From assembly GCF_041102575.1 (NCBI RefSeq), contig NZ_JBGCUE010000003.1, positions 124,001-188,000 on the forward strand: DNA of 64,000 nt. The letters are read 5' to 3'. The notes beneath the pieces are model-generated. The model was given only the letters and a program-made list of their open reading frames with translations, was not told the DNA's origin and did no database searches. Each line of letters starts with the position of its first letter. The first letter of the stretch is position 1. The DNA is from Tenuifilum sp. 4138str (GTDB lineage: Bacteria > Bacteroidota > Bacteroidia > Bacteroidales > Tenuifilaceae). A program made the translations under genes and the position numbers. Of this stretch, positions 8,942 to 17,827 are shown piece by piece.

Positions 8942-10345
8942 CTACTTCCTGAATTTCCTGATGAATTCCTCAACCTCTGGTACGCCACCTTGGTAAATGA
9001 GGTAGCCGTTATAGGGTTCACGTGGGGTAATTTCATCGTTAATGGGGGTAAGCATCAGGCGTTTCACTTCCTCGGGGTCATCGGTTTGGCCAAGCACCCA
9101 ACCCAATTTGATGTAGGCAGTTTCGGGGAGCATGTTCTCGGCGGGGATGATTCCCTTGGCCATCAGGTCGCGACCGGTGTCGTACACGTACATGTGGGCA
9201 TACCCCCAAAGGGTTTGAACGGTCATGAACATGTGAACACCCTTCTTTTTAGCCCGCTCAATGGCGGGGTATAGAGGTTTGTTAACGTGGCCAAGTCCTG
9301 TCCCGGCAATTATTATACCCCTATATCCATTATCGACCAATGAGTCGATAATATCGGGTTTCATATTTGGGTAGTAGTACACTATCGATACTTTTTCTTC
9401 AAAGTAGGGAAGTATTTTGGCTTTTCTGTCCTTACGGCGGTGGTTGTAGGTGTCCTTAATGGGTTTAACGCCATCCTTTAGGCTAACGGTTGCCAGCGGC
9501 GTATCGCCAATGGTACGGAAGGTGCTGCGGTACGAGGAGTGCATTTTACGTACCCTTGTGCCCCTGTGAAGGAATCCGTACTCGTCGGAGGTGGGGCCAA
9601 ACATACATACCATTACCTCGGCAATATCGGAATGGCCTGCTGTGTATGCAGCATGCATCAGGTTAAGCGCTGCATCGCTGCTGGGGCGGTCGCTACTTCG
9701 CTGGGAGCCAACCAGTACAATGGGGATTGGTGAGTTTTGAACCATAAAGGTGAGTGCCGCTGCAGTATGGCTAAGGGTGTCGGTGCCATGACCAATTATT
9801 ATTCCATCAATCCCGTTTTCAATCTCTTTGCCAATGGCTATTGCAAGTGCCTTGTACTGCTCTGGGCCCATGTTCTCACTAAATACTGCAAATAACTTCT
9901 CTGTTGATAGGTTGCAAATATCGGCTAGTTCGGGTACAGCGCCGTATAGTTCGCCAGGCGAGAATGCTGGTATTACAGCTCCAGTTCGGTAATCGAGTCG
10001 CGATGCAATAGTACCTCCGGTTCCCAGCAGCTTAACCTTGGGAAGGTTAGGGGTGTATGGAAACTCCTTTTCTGGAATTTTATAGGTGGCCTTGTAGTAC
10101 CCCACCTCTTTCATGGCTTTAATTGTAAAAATGTCGATGCCGATATTGTAACCCGTTGCTATCTTTAGCACAATGTGAGTGTCATCGTCGTTTTCGGCAC
10201 GGGGTAAAACAGTACCCTGAAACTCACCTCGGGTAGTTTCAATGATGGCTTTTCCCCAAACCCTAACGTTGAACTTTTTTAGAACTTCAAGCGCACGGCC
10301 TTTATATCCCTGAAAAATATCTTCCATAATCTTTTGGTTATTCAT
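8942..10345 (-). CDS. gatD: Glu-tRNA(Gln) amidotransferase subunit D (asparaginase-like)
   Basis: The 467-residue protein has an N-terminal GatD-specific beta domain (about 1-90) and then an L-asparaginase-type domain. TGGTIAS carries the first catalytic Thr and HGTDTLSHTA carries the second Thr-Asp pair; SQRSSDRPSSDA and AGTGLGH follow. Ordinary asparaginases lack the N-terminal domain and are about 330 residues. GatD releases ammonia from glutamine or asparagine and passes it to GatE, which amidates Glu-tRNA(Gln). The gene follows gatE by seven bases on the same strand, so the two are one operon. GatDE is classically archaeal, so its presence here is notable. A plain asparaginase is unlikely given the partner. 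Confidence 0.92.
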   Translation of the reverse strand: MNNQKIMEDIFQGYKGRALEVLKKFNVRVWGKAIIETTRGEFQGTVLPRAENDDDTHIVLKIATGYNIGIDIFTIKAMKEVGYYKATYKIPEKEFPYTPNLPKVKLLGTGGTIASRLDYRTGAVIPAFSPGELYGAVPELADICNLSTEKLFAVFSENMGPEQYKALAIAIGKEIENGIDGIIIGHGTDTLSHTAAALTFMVQNSPIPIVLVGSQRSSDRPSSDAALNLMHAAYTAGHSDIAEVMVCMFGPTSDEYGFLHRGTRVRKMHSSYRSTFRTIGDTPLATVSLKDGVKPIKDTYNHRRKDRKAKILPYFEEKVSIVYYYPNMKPDIIDSLVDNGYRGIIIAGTGLGHVNKPLYPAIERAKKKGVHMFMTVQTLWGYAHMYVYDTGRDLMAKGIIPAENMLPETAYIKLGWVLGQTDDPEEVKRLMLTPINDEITPREPYNGYLIYQGGVPEVEEFIRKFRK

Positions 10346-10352
10346 TGAGTTT

Positions 10353-12350
10353 TTAGCTAATTCGTTGCTTTATCCTTGAGTGCAATACGGCAGGGTCAAC
10401 ATTCCCCAGTGCTTGCTTATGCAGCTGTCCCATTACCCAATTTATAGCATTCTCCGGCTTATCCTTTTTGGCAATCTTTATCTCCTTGAATTTTTCAATG
10501 AGGTAATCTACAGGAGCAAGCAGTTCTTCCTCGGTCTTTCGCTTGAAGTTGATACTGGTTAGTACCGAGTTGAAATCCATGTTGGGGTACTGGTAAACAA
10601 CCGGAAGCATAAGCTTAGCTATGGAGTGATGCAGCTTGTTCTCTTTAATGAAACGGAATAGTTCTACAATTCGGGAGTAGTTAAAATCCTTATGTTTAGG
10701 GTATTTCCCTTCAATTCGTTTCAGCTTATGCCCAAGCAGTGAACCTACATAGCGCGAAGGGAATCCCAACCCAACAATTTCCTCGATAACCGGAACCAGG
10801 TTTCGCCTTAACAGGAAGGGATGGGCATCCTCAGGAATTTGCATTTGGGCAAGCTGTTGGAAACGGCGCCAGATGTCGACAGGTAATCGCTCACGCAATT
10901 TTTCAATATAGGCCTCGTCCAGAGGAATGGGGGCTGAGTCGGTATCGGGGTACATGCGGTCGGCACCGGGTAGAACGCGTTCAAAAATGGTTGTTCCATC
11001 GGTAAGCGGGCGGCGGGTTTCGCGTGGAACCCCCTCAAAGGCCATGCGGCATCGCTCCTCAATGGTTTCAATAGCTGTTGGGATATCGTTGGCGGGGCCC
11101 CAAATAAGTACAATTGCGTCGTCGGGTGAGGCTTTGAGCAGCGATGCTAAACGTGTAGTGTCGCTTTCAGAAAGCGGAATTTCCAAATCCTCATTACTGG
11201 TGATGTTGGGTCGTTCAATGCAGGCTATAACCTTGAGCCTATCAGCTAGTTCATTGGTGAAGCACTTTCCTGGCTGGGTGAAATGCGAGAGTATGCCATG
11301 GAATGCCGGAAGGGCAATTGCTACAACCTTGTAACCCATATCGGCAAACCTATTTGCAACCGCATGCTCAATTCCTTGTGAGTAGGGGTCGATTTCAATA
11401 TGGCGCATTACCCACTTTTCGGGCGATGGCAAGCGCTCCAAAAGCAGTTTTCTGATGTGGAGTAGCGCCCACTGTCTGAAACACTCATTATGCGAAAGCA
11501 TTGGTAGCCACTTGTTATGCGAAACTCCCTTGATTTCCACACGTGTTCCACCCTCGCAGCTTACGTTTGTGTCCTGTCGTGCAGCACCAATACCAGTACG
11601 AACCTTGCCGGTACTACGGTTCAGAAACCGAATATAGTCAGCAGCCTCGCGGAGCTCATCGGGAGTAAGGCACTGAGGATGCGTAACGGTTTCAATTAGC
11701 GGCATGCCCAACCTGTCGGTTTTGTATATGCGACGATGCCCAACATCTGAGATTTCACGACAGGCATCTTCCTCAATACTGAGCTGGATTAGTCCAACCT
11801 TTTTATTCTTTAGCTGAATCTGACCCTCAACACCCAGAATGGCGGTTCGTTGGAATCCGGTTGGGATGGAGCCGTCCAGGTATTGCTTACGGGTAATGTG
11901 AACCTCGCCCACAATGTTGAACTTGCAAAGCAATGATATTTCAAGAGCTATTTCCAGCGCCTCTCGGTTTATGGGAAAAGGAGGCGTGTCGTCAATTTCA
12001 TAAGTGCAGGTGGTTTTGTTGTTTATGCGGTAAACAATCTCCTTTCGGGTTTTAAACTCCATAAGGGCAGTACCGTCGTATTCGCCCATTTCGCTGAGGG
12101 TTGGTCGCATATGGCGAATAATTTCCGCATGGTAGTCATTATCGTCGTGGTAAATGCCTGCCGGACAGCGGCAGAATAGTTTTTGCTTGGTTTTGAGTTG
12201 CTGATGAACTTCAAGCCCCGATTTGAATCCAATGCGTTCATAATCCTTAGGGGTGGCCTCGGCTCGGGTTACATAGCCAATAGCCTTCATGGTTTCCCGG
12301 TAGTTCTTTTGTGGGTCGAAATGCTTACCGGGCGTTTGTTTTTTGGCCAT
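10353..12350 (-). CDS. gatE: Glu-tRNA(Gln) amidotransferase subunit E
   Basis: The 665-residue protein begins as a GatB-like kinase/amidotransferase core (GFKSGLEVHQQLKTKQKLFC, then EIDDTPPFPINREAL and GSIPTGFQRTAI). A long insertion near 290-430 is the AspRS-like GAD domain that separates GatE from GatB. The C-terminal 150 residues form the YqeY-type tail that grips tRNA (NWVMGQLHKQALGNVDPAVL). It phosphorylates the Glu of mischarged Glu-tRNA(Gln) and transfers ammonia delivered by GatD. gatE is the promoter-proximal gene of the pair. Length and domain order are those of archaeal GatE, not bacterial GatB (about 480 residues). Confidence 0.93.
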   Translation of the reverse strand: MAKKQTPGKHFDPQKNYRETMKAIGYVTRAEATPKDYERIGFKSGLEVHQQLKTKQKLFCRCPAGIYHDDNDYHAEIIRHMRPTLSEMGEYDGTALMEFKTRKEIVYRINNKTTCTYEIDDTPPFPINREALEIALEISLLCKFNIVGEVHITRKQYLDGSIPTGFQRTAILGVEGQIQLKNKKVGLIQLSIEEDACREISDVGHRRIYKTDRLGMPLIETVTHPQCLTPDELREAADYIRFLNRSTGKVRTGIGAARQDTNVSCEGGTRVEIKGVSHNKWLPMLSHNECFRQWALLHIRKLLLERLPSPEKWVMRHIEIDPYSQGIEHAVANRFADMGYKVVAIALPAFHGILSHFTQPGKCFTNELADRLKVIACIERPNITSNEDLEIPLSESDTTRLASLLKASPDDAIVLIWGPANDIPTAIETIEERCRMAFEGVPRETRRPLTDGTTIFERVLPGADRMYPDTDSAPIPLDEAYIEKLRERLPVDIWRRFQQLAQMQIPEDAHPFLLRRNLVPVIEEIVGLGFPSRYVGSLLGHKLKRIEGKYPKHKDFNYSRIVELFRFIKENKLHHSIAKLMLPVVYQYPNMDFNSVLTSINFKRKTEEELLAPVDYLIEKFKEIKIAKKDKPENAINWVMGQLHKQALGNVDPAVLHSRIKQRIS

Positions 12351-12646
12351 TTTGGTTTAGGTGTGGGTTGGTTAACAGCCTTCTAAGTTAAAAAACTGCT
12401 AGGAATTTCCAAATGATTTATCAGTGCAATGTGATTGCTAGAAAAATTGCGTATAATTATTAAGTAACAGAAAATTAACTTTTTAGTGGTTTTTTGTTGA
12501 TGATTTATCGGAATTTTAAATTGAAATGATTGCTAGTGGCATAGTGTTTGATGCTAGTTAAATGTTTTTCTCTGGTTTTGCAATTATTTTGAAACCATTC
12601 AAAATGTAATCTAAAACCAAACCAAAATCCAATCTAAAAAAATCAA
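12351..12646. other. AT-rich gap upstream of gatE
   Basis: About 300 bases separate the gatE start from the hairpin at 12647. No convincing open frame, tRNA or known RNA was seen. The stretch is AT-rich and should hold the gatE promoter, but no clear TTTG/TAnnTTTG pair was identified on the reverse strand. Confidence 0.4.
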
Positions 12647-12671
12647 CCGCCCCAAAAGGGGCGGTTTTTTT
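12647..12671 (+). terminator. Strong intrinsic terminator with no obvious gene before it
   Basis: CCGCCCC and GGGGCGG form a seven-base all-GC stem around AAAA, followed on the forward strand by seven Ts. On the reverse strand the stem is followed by TTGA and then a T run, so reverse use is possible but less ideal. No forward gene lies upstream, because gatE runs the other way. Confidence 0.75.
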
Positions 12672-12768
12672 ATGCTAAAAGCAAATAAAGTGCAGGCTTA
12701 AAAAGGTGTGGCAATGAAGTTTACCCTAATGAATTTCGATGGGACAGCAGCGGTCTAGAAACGAAAAA

Positions 12769-12787
12769 GCTCAGGCATAGCCTGAGC
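12769..12787 (-). terminator. Terminator of the tricorn-like gene
   Basis: GCTCAGGC and GCCTGAGC form a perfect eight-base stem with a three-base loop. On the reverse strand it is followed by TTTTTC. It lies 26 bases after the stop of the tricorn-like gene. Confidence 0.75.
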
Positions 12788-12812
12788 CAAATCACTTAGA
12801 AAGATTGAAACA

Positions 12813-15800
12813 CTACTTTACAGTTGCTTCCATTAAAGTTTTAATGGCCTTTTCGAGTTGCTGGTCGCGTCCCTTAGGTGCAACTGATGGTTCATTCATT
12901 ATCACGTAATCGGGAATTGCTTCAACATTTTCCATCCAAACACCATACATATCTTTGGCACTGACCGGTACCATACCCCAGCGGATTTGATTATCCTGAA
13001 GTGTTTCCCAACCAGCAAAGCTACATGTGCCAGGAACAGGCATTCCTATAAGTTTCCCAATGCCCAATTGCTTGTAGCCACAGGCAAAGCAACTACCATC
13101 GCTGTAGTTTGCTTCGTTTACAAGTGCTACAGTTGGTTTTGTCCACCGGAAAGTTGGCTCGGAGCCAAGTTCGCGAACGTGGTTATGGTATGTGATAAAC
13201 TTAGTGCCGGTAAAAAACATAGCCAAATCCGAAACCAGGTCGCCACCACCATTGAAACGGGTATCAACCACTACGCCTGACCTGTCGTAATACTTTCCCA
13301 TCATTTCGCCATAAATATTGCGGTATGGGCCATCGCTCATCCCGGGAATATGGACGTAACCCAATATGCCCTTGCTCAACTTTTCTACCTCATCGGCGTT
13401 ACGCTTAACCCAACGGCGGTATAGCAATCGGGACTCCTGGGATAGGTTTGTAGGTTTCACTGTAACCTGTCTTTCCTTTCCATTGCTTAGTTCTGTAAGG
13501 GTGAGTAGAATATACCTATCGGCTTTTCGATTCAGGTAGTATGCCCAATCCTTATCGGTTCCAATGGTATTCCCGTCAATTGCAGTAATAATGAAGGGTG
13601 TAGAGAGGTTTAGTTCCTTACGGTCAAGTGGCCCCCCAAGCAGAATCTCATCAACCCTAATGCCTTGCCCCTGATAGGTTACATCGGGTATAATACCAAG
13701 CGAAGCGGTTTGGTCACCATTGGGGTTGTTGAGGTAGAAGCGTGCACCTGAATGCGATACGTTAAGTTCGCCAAGCAGTTCGCTGAGCAGCTCTGCAAAC
13801 TCAAAACCGTTTCCTATATGGGGGAGGAATTTCCGGTAGTGCTCTGCCATGAAATTCCAGTCAATGCCATGGTATGTGGTAGTGTAAAACCCTTTTCGGG
13901 TTCTGATAACCACATGTTCATACATGGCTTGCCTTTCGGCATCGGTGTTAACTGTAAGCTCTGCTGCTATTTTTAATGCTTCCCGTTTACCCTTGTCTAC
14001 ATCAACCCTATAGATTTTGCCATCGGCAAGCATGAACATGTTTTTTTCGTCCTTATCCCAGTAAAGCTTAGCATAATCAACATCCATCTCAACAAGGATT
14101 TTTGCCTCTTTCTCACGGATGTTCATCGACCAAAGGTTGTAACCCTTATCGTAGCGGGCAAGGTAGTAAAGGTTTTCGCCATCCTTGCTCAGTAGGGCAT
14201 CGGCAATATCGGCTGAGGATGTGGTCAGGCGTGCTGAACGATACTCAAAGCCTTCCCAGTCGAACTTCAATGAGCTGTCAACCTTTTCATTATCTTTTTT
14301 ATCCTTATCCTTTTTACCCTTTTTATCGTCAACCTTTTGTTGCTTAGCTTCTTTCTGTTTATCCTCAATTGCTTTCAGCAAGTTGTACTCGTCCTTACTA
14401 AGCCTGAATTTATCCCATGAGTCGCGGGTAAGGAAAAGTGTGTAAACATCGCTTTGACGCTCACCGCTATTGGCGTAACTTCTAAGCCCATCGCGAGTTG
14501 AAAGCCAAAGAACCTGCTTGCCACCATTTGACCAGCGAGGGGTAAAATCGTCGTAACCATTTTGTGTAAGATTCCTGAAAGGTTCAGAACCATCGGCGGG
14601 TATGACAATTATCTCGTTGTTGGACATGGTTGGTGAGTATTCAACCAGGAGCCAGTGGCTATCGGGGCTCCAGCAAAAGCGTTGGTCGCCATCGCTCATG
14701 TAGTATAGTTCCTTTGATGTGAGTAATGTTTTTGCTGATTTGCTTTCCAAATCTAAAACCTTAAGGGTTGTTCTATCCTCAATGTATGCCAACTTTTTGC
14801 CGTCGGGTGAGGGGAGGGGCTGGTAGTTGTCGTGTTCGTTACTAATCAGCAATTCCTCATTAATTAGGGTTGATGCAAAAAAGAAGGGTTCCTCCGGGCG
14901 AACACGCGAAGCTTTAAATATTTGCCAGCGGCCCTCCCGCTCACTTGCATATACCAGGCTTTTACCATCGGGAGTAAAGGCTACAAAGCCTTCCTGTTCA
15001 GGGGTTTGGGTTATTCGTTTTGTAAAAGCCCCCTCTACCGAGGTTACAAATACATCGCCTCGTGCAATGAAAGCAACCTCTTTGCCATCGGGCGACACGG
15101 AAAGTTCGCGTATGTTTCCGCTAAGTGTTACTGTTTGCTCAGGGTTCTGCTGGAAGTCGCGATTTATCTTTATTTCTACTTTATTGCTAATTCCATTATT
15201 ACCCATAGTGTATATGGAACCATCGTAGCCAAAGCAAAGTGTTCCGTTTTGGCTGACGCTTAAAAAACGAACCGGATGGGTGGTAAAGTTGGTAACCTGC
15301 TTAACCTCCGATGAGTTGGATAGTGAAAGTTTGAATACATTAAAATTACTATCCTCACGGATGAAGTAAATTACTGAATCGCCAGGAGCAAAAACCGGAT
15401 TACGATCCTCACCCTTATAGCTTGTGATCTGTTTGTATTCCTGGGTTTGGGTGTTGTATATCCAGATATCGCGTGCAATAGAAGAAAGGTGATGCTTGCG
15501 AAACTCATTCTCGCCGCCTTTCTTATCGTGAAAGGCTAAAAGCTTCCCATCGCCTGAGACCGATACCCATTCTGCGGGAACGGGTAGAACCTGATTTACC
15601 AAGCCCCCGTTGACCGGAACGGAATAAAGTTCAGGTTGCGATGCGGTTGGGTATAGGCGGCTGGAGGCCATGTCGTATCGTGCGGCACCGAATAGCACAT
15701 GCTTGTCGTCGGCTGTAAAGGCGTAGGGTAACTCATCGGCTGAATGGTAGGTTAAACGTTTGGGTTCCCCACCCCTGGATGGTACAATAAACACATCCAT

Positions 15801-16067
15801 ATTCCCATACCTATTCGAGGCAAAGGCAATGTAATCGCCGTTGTGACTCCATACCGGTAGGTAATCGTGTGCCGGGTTAGCTGTCAATGCTACTGCCTCG
15901 CCTCCGCTGGCAGAAACCGTGTAAATATCACCCTTGTAAACAAATGCAATGGTTTTTCCATTAGGCGAAATGGCTGGGTAACGATACCATTCTACTTGGT
16001 CTTGGGAACTGCTTGATATTGATATGCTCGCAAGAGTTAAGGCGAAAAGTATTTTAGTGAATTTCAT
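12813..16067 (-). CDS. Tricorn-like exported S41 peptidase
   Basis: The 1084-residue protein begins with a signal peptide (MKFTKILFALTLASISISSS). Residues 25-330 and about 330-670 carry repeated beta-propeller blades of the WD40/TolB type (SPNGKTIAFV, SPDGKEVAFI, SPDGKKLAYI). A lysine-rich low-complexity linker sits near 545-570. Then follow a C1 helical region, a PDZ domain (about 755-845) and an S41/tail-specific protease core with ANYSDGSCFACGYKQ, whose Ser is the likely nucleophile. Tricorn proteases degrade oligopeptides; bacterial forms with signal peptides act in the periplasm. It is a single-gene unit with its own terminator, divergent from the proline-dehydrogenase-like gene. Confidence 0.9.
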   Translation of the reverse strand: MKFTKILFALTLASISISSSSQDQVEWYRYPAISPNGKTIAFVYKGDIYTVSASGGEAVALTANPAHDYLPVWSHNGDYIAFASNRYGNMDVFIVPSRGGEPKRLTYHSADELPYAFTADDKHVLFGAARYDMASSRLYPTASQPELYSVPVNGGLVNQVLPVPAEWVSVSGDGKLLAFHDKKGGENEFRKHHLSSIARDIWIYNTQTQEYKQITSYKGEDRNPVFAPGDSVIYFIREDSNFNVFKLSLSNSSEVKQVTNFTTHPVRFLSVSQNGTLCFGYDGSIYTMGNNGISNKVEIKINRDFQQNPEQTVTLSGNIRELSVSPDGKEVAFIARGDVFVTSVEGAFTKRITQTPEQEGFVAFTPDGKSLVYASEREGRWQIFKASRVRPEEPFFFASTLINEELLISNEHDNYQPLPSPDGKKLAYIEDRTTLKVLDLESKSAKTLLTSKELYYMSDGDQRFCWSPDSHWLLVEYSPTMSNNEIIVIPADGSEPFRNLTQNGYDDFTPRWSNGGKQVLWLSTRDGLRSYANSGERQSDVYTLFLTRDSWDKFRLSKDEYNLLKAIEDKQKEAKQQKVDDKKGKKDKDKKDNEKVDSSLKFDWEGFEYRSARLTTSSADIADALLSKDGENLYYLARYDKGYNLWSMNIREKEAKILVEMDVDYAKLYWDKDEKNMFMLADGKIYRVDVDKGKREALKIAAELTVNTDAERQAMYEHVVIRTRKGFYTTTYHGIDWNFMAEHYRKFLPHIGNGFEFAELLSELLGELNVSHSGARFYLNNPNGDQTASLGIIPDVTYQGQGIRVDEILLGGPLDRKELNLSTPFIITAIDGNTIGTDKDWAYYLNRKADRYILLTLTELSNGKERQVTVKPTNLSQESRLLYRRWVKRNADEVEKLSKGILGYVHIPGMSDGPYRNIYGEMMGKYYDRSGVVVDTRFNGGGDLVSDLAMFFTGTKFITYHNHVRELGSEPTFRWTKPTVALVNEANYSDGSCFACGYKQLGIGKLIGMPVPGTCSFAGWETLQDNQIRWGMVPVSAKDMYGVWMENVEAIPDYVIMNEPSVAPKGRDQQLEKAIKTLMEATVK

Positions 16068-16162
16068 TTTGGTATGTTTTAAAAAGTTCGTTTAGTCATA
16101 CTCTAAATTAAACCGCTTATCCAGTTAATGGTTTAAAATGTTTAGTTTTATTTAAAAATTGA

Positions 16163-16170
16163 TAATTTTG
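16163..16170 (+). promoter_or_regulatory. -7 element before the PRODH-like gene
   Basis: TAATTTTG is a perfect TAnnTTTG match 19 bases before the ATG at 16190. A -33 element is not clear (TTTAG lies in the expected region). Confidence 0.45.
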
Positions 16171-16189
16171 AAGATAAAATTATGAAATA

Positions 16190-17338
16190 ATGTTTTCGCT
16201 CAGTAATACTGAACTTGTTTTTGAAGGAAGAAGCAATGCCTCGCTCCGCTACGAATCCTTTATTCTTTTCATTCTTTCCAAAAAAATGCTGGCAAAGTCC
16301 TTAATTCTATTCTCAATTTTTGCCAAAAGGTTAAAAATTTTTAGGGATTTTCCGGGTAAACTTTTAGTAAAACAATTTTTTAGCCACAATTCCATAGATG
16401 AGCTAAAAGGAATTTCTACCGAAAATTTTCACAATAGAATTCTATCCTGCATTTTGCCAGTTTCAAGCGGAAATGGTTCAGCGGTCAATTTGTTATCGGA
16501 TTTAGCCAACGATAAATATGATATTCCGGGGTTGGAATTCCTTTTTCTTAATGTTGACGATTACATAGAACCCCGCATTCTTAGCCTGGTATCAAACGAT
16601 GGATTTTTGAATCAGGTCGATAAGAAAGCTTTTCAATCATTTACTGATTATGTTGATACGCTATGCGAAATTGCAAGTAGAAATAACAAATCGATAATCC
16701 TATATACAGCCAATTTTGCAGGTTTTTCAGCAATTCATGCAATAGCCATTGACTTAATGCAACGGTATAACACCCAAAAAGTAACGGTATTTTTACTTTT
16801 CCATTTGTGCCATCTTAACTCACAAAACAGAATAGTTGACCTTGTAAGAAGGGGCTCAAGCCAAGGTTTTACCCCTGGTATTGCAATTGCCAAGTATTTA
16901 ACCACAGAGTATGTGAATAAAAAGTTTGTCGATAATAGCCACAACGACTCTAGCTGTCATGGTTTTAATCAGACCAAGCGAGTGTTTTATGAGGTAACTA
17001 AATTTCTGCTAAATAACATCGATCATGTTTCAGCATTACTGATTAGCCACAACCCCGATAATATACTTTACCTTACATCGCTTATGGAGGGATGTGGTGT
17101 AGGGTATAGCAATAAGAATGTTACCTTTTTGCAACGTTACGGAATGGCAAAATCCTTAACATTAAACCTTGCCAACAGGGGATATAATGTTGCAACAATT
17201 ATACCCCACGGTAACTTAACTGATACATTACGATGGATGCATAGACTTTATGGCTTCGACCCGTCGTTGCCAAATATTCTTACCGAGCAGCGTTTTGCCA
17301 TTCTAAGAGAGCTCAATAGGCGCAAATTTGAAAATTGA
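16190..17338 (+). CDS. Divergent proline-dehydrogenase-like protein, probably inactive
   Basis: The 382-residue protein follows the plan of Bacteroidota proline dehydrogenases from end to end. It opens with SNTELVFEGRSNASL, closes with RFAILRELNRRK, and carries SHNPDNILYLTSLMEGCGV, RYGMAKSLTLNLANRGYNVA and IIPHGNLTDTLRWMHRLYG where active enzymes have a THN motif, QLYGMSDN, YLPYG and YLxRRxxEN. Residues that bind FAD and proline are changed: the DAEES-type motif is LYTANFAGFS, the VRGAYME-type motif is IAIAKYLTTEY, and the RRxxEN pair is lost. I infer a pseudoenzyme or an enzyme with a new substrate. It heads a close set with the next membrane gene, dprA and the YihY gene (gaps of 3-6 bases). 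Confidence 0.68.
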   Translation: MFSLSNTELVFEGRSNASLRYESFILFILSKKMLAKSLILFSIFAKRLKIFRDFPGKLLVKQFFSHNSIDELKGISTENFHNRILSCILPVSSGNGSAVNLLSDLANDKYDIPGLEFLFLNVDDYIEPRILSLVSNDGFLNQVDKKAFQSFTDYVDTLCEIASRNNKSIILYTANFAGFSAIHAIAIDLMQRYNTQKVTVFLLFHLCHLNSQNRIVDLVRRGSSQGFTPGIAIAKYLTTEYVNKKFVDNSHNDSSCHGFNQTKRVFYEVTKFLLNNIDHVSALLISHNPDNILYLTSLMEGCGVGYSNKNVTFLQRYGMAKSLTLNLANRGYNVATIIPHGNLTDTLRWMHRLYGFDPSLPNILTEQRFAILRELNRRKFEN

Positions 17339-17344
17339 TACATT

Positions 17345-17824
17345 ATGAAGTTCGATAACCAGGATACTGTATATGGAATCCACTCCCTGAAACTTGTTTT
17401 AGCGGTAGTGGTGGTAATTGTTATTGTATTAATGTATTTAACATCAATTCCCGATTACATTGAGAGTAGTATTGGAATTAGCCAGGGATGGGTGATAGCC
17501 ATTGTTGTAATACTTTACCTTATGTTTTTTGGGTATTTTATTTGGATGGATGCTGCATTTGTCTCATATAACGATGAGGGCAACAAGCTGGTTATTCGAA
17601 CTTTCAAGCTACGTCCTTGGGGTGGTAAAAAGATATCGATGGAAATACCACACTCTGAATTCTACAAGTATGAGATTACCCACAAATGGCCCAAAAAACA
17701 GCTGCACATTTATGTAAAAAAGGGGAATAAGATCATGAAATACCCTCCCGTGTCAGTTGTGTCGTTAACAGCAGAGCAATACCAAAAAATGGAGAGTTCC
17801 CTTAACCAACTATCGAAAGCATAA
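17345..17824 (+). CDS. Two-helix membrane protein of unknown function
   Basis: The 159-residue protein has two membrane helices (about 14-36 and 48-68) and a C-terminal cytosolic part of about 85 residues with alternating strands, ending in a helix (TAEQYQKMESSLNQLSKA). The layout resembles small bacterial proteins with a PH-like domain, but no signature proves it. It sits six bases after the PRODH-like gene and three bases before dprA, so it is probably co-transcribed. No function is claimed. Confidence 0.75.
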   Translation: MKFDNQDTVYGIHSLKLVLAVVVVIVIVLMYLTSIPDYIESSIGISQGWVIAIVVILYLMFFGYFIWMDAAFVSYNDEGNKLVIRTFKLRPWGGKKISMEIPHSEFYKYEITHKWPKKQLHIYVKKGNKIMKYPPVSVVSLTAEQYQKMESSLNQLSKA

Positions 17825-17827
17825 TGC

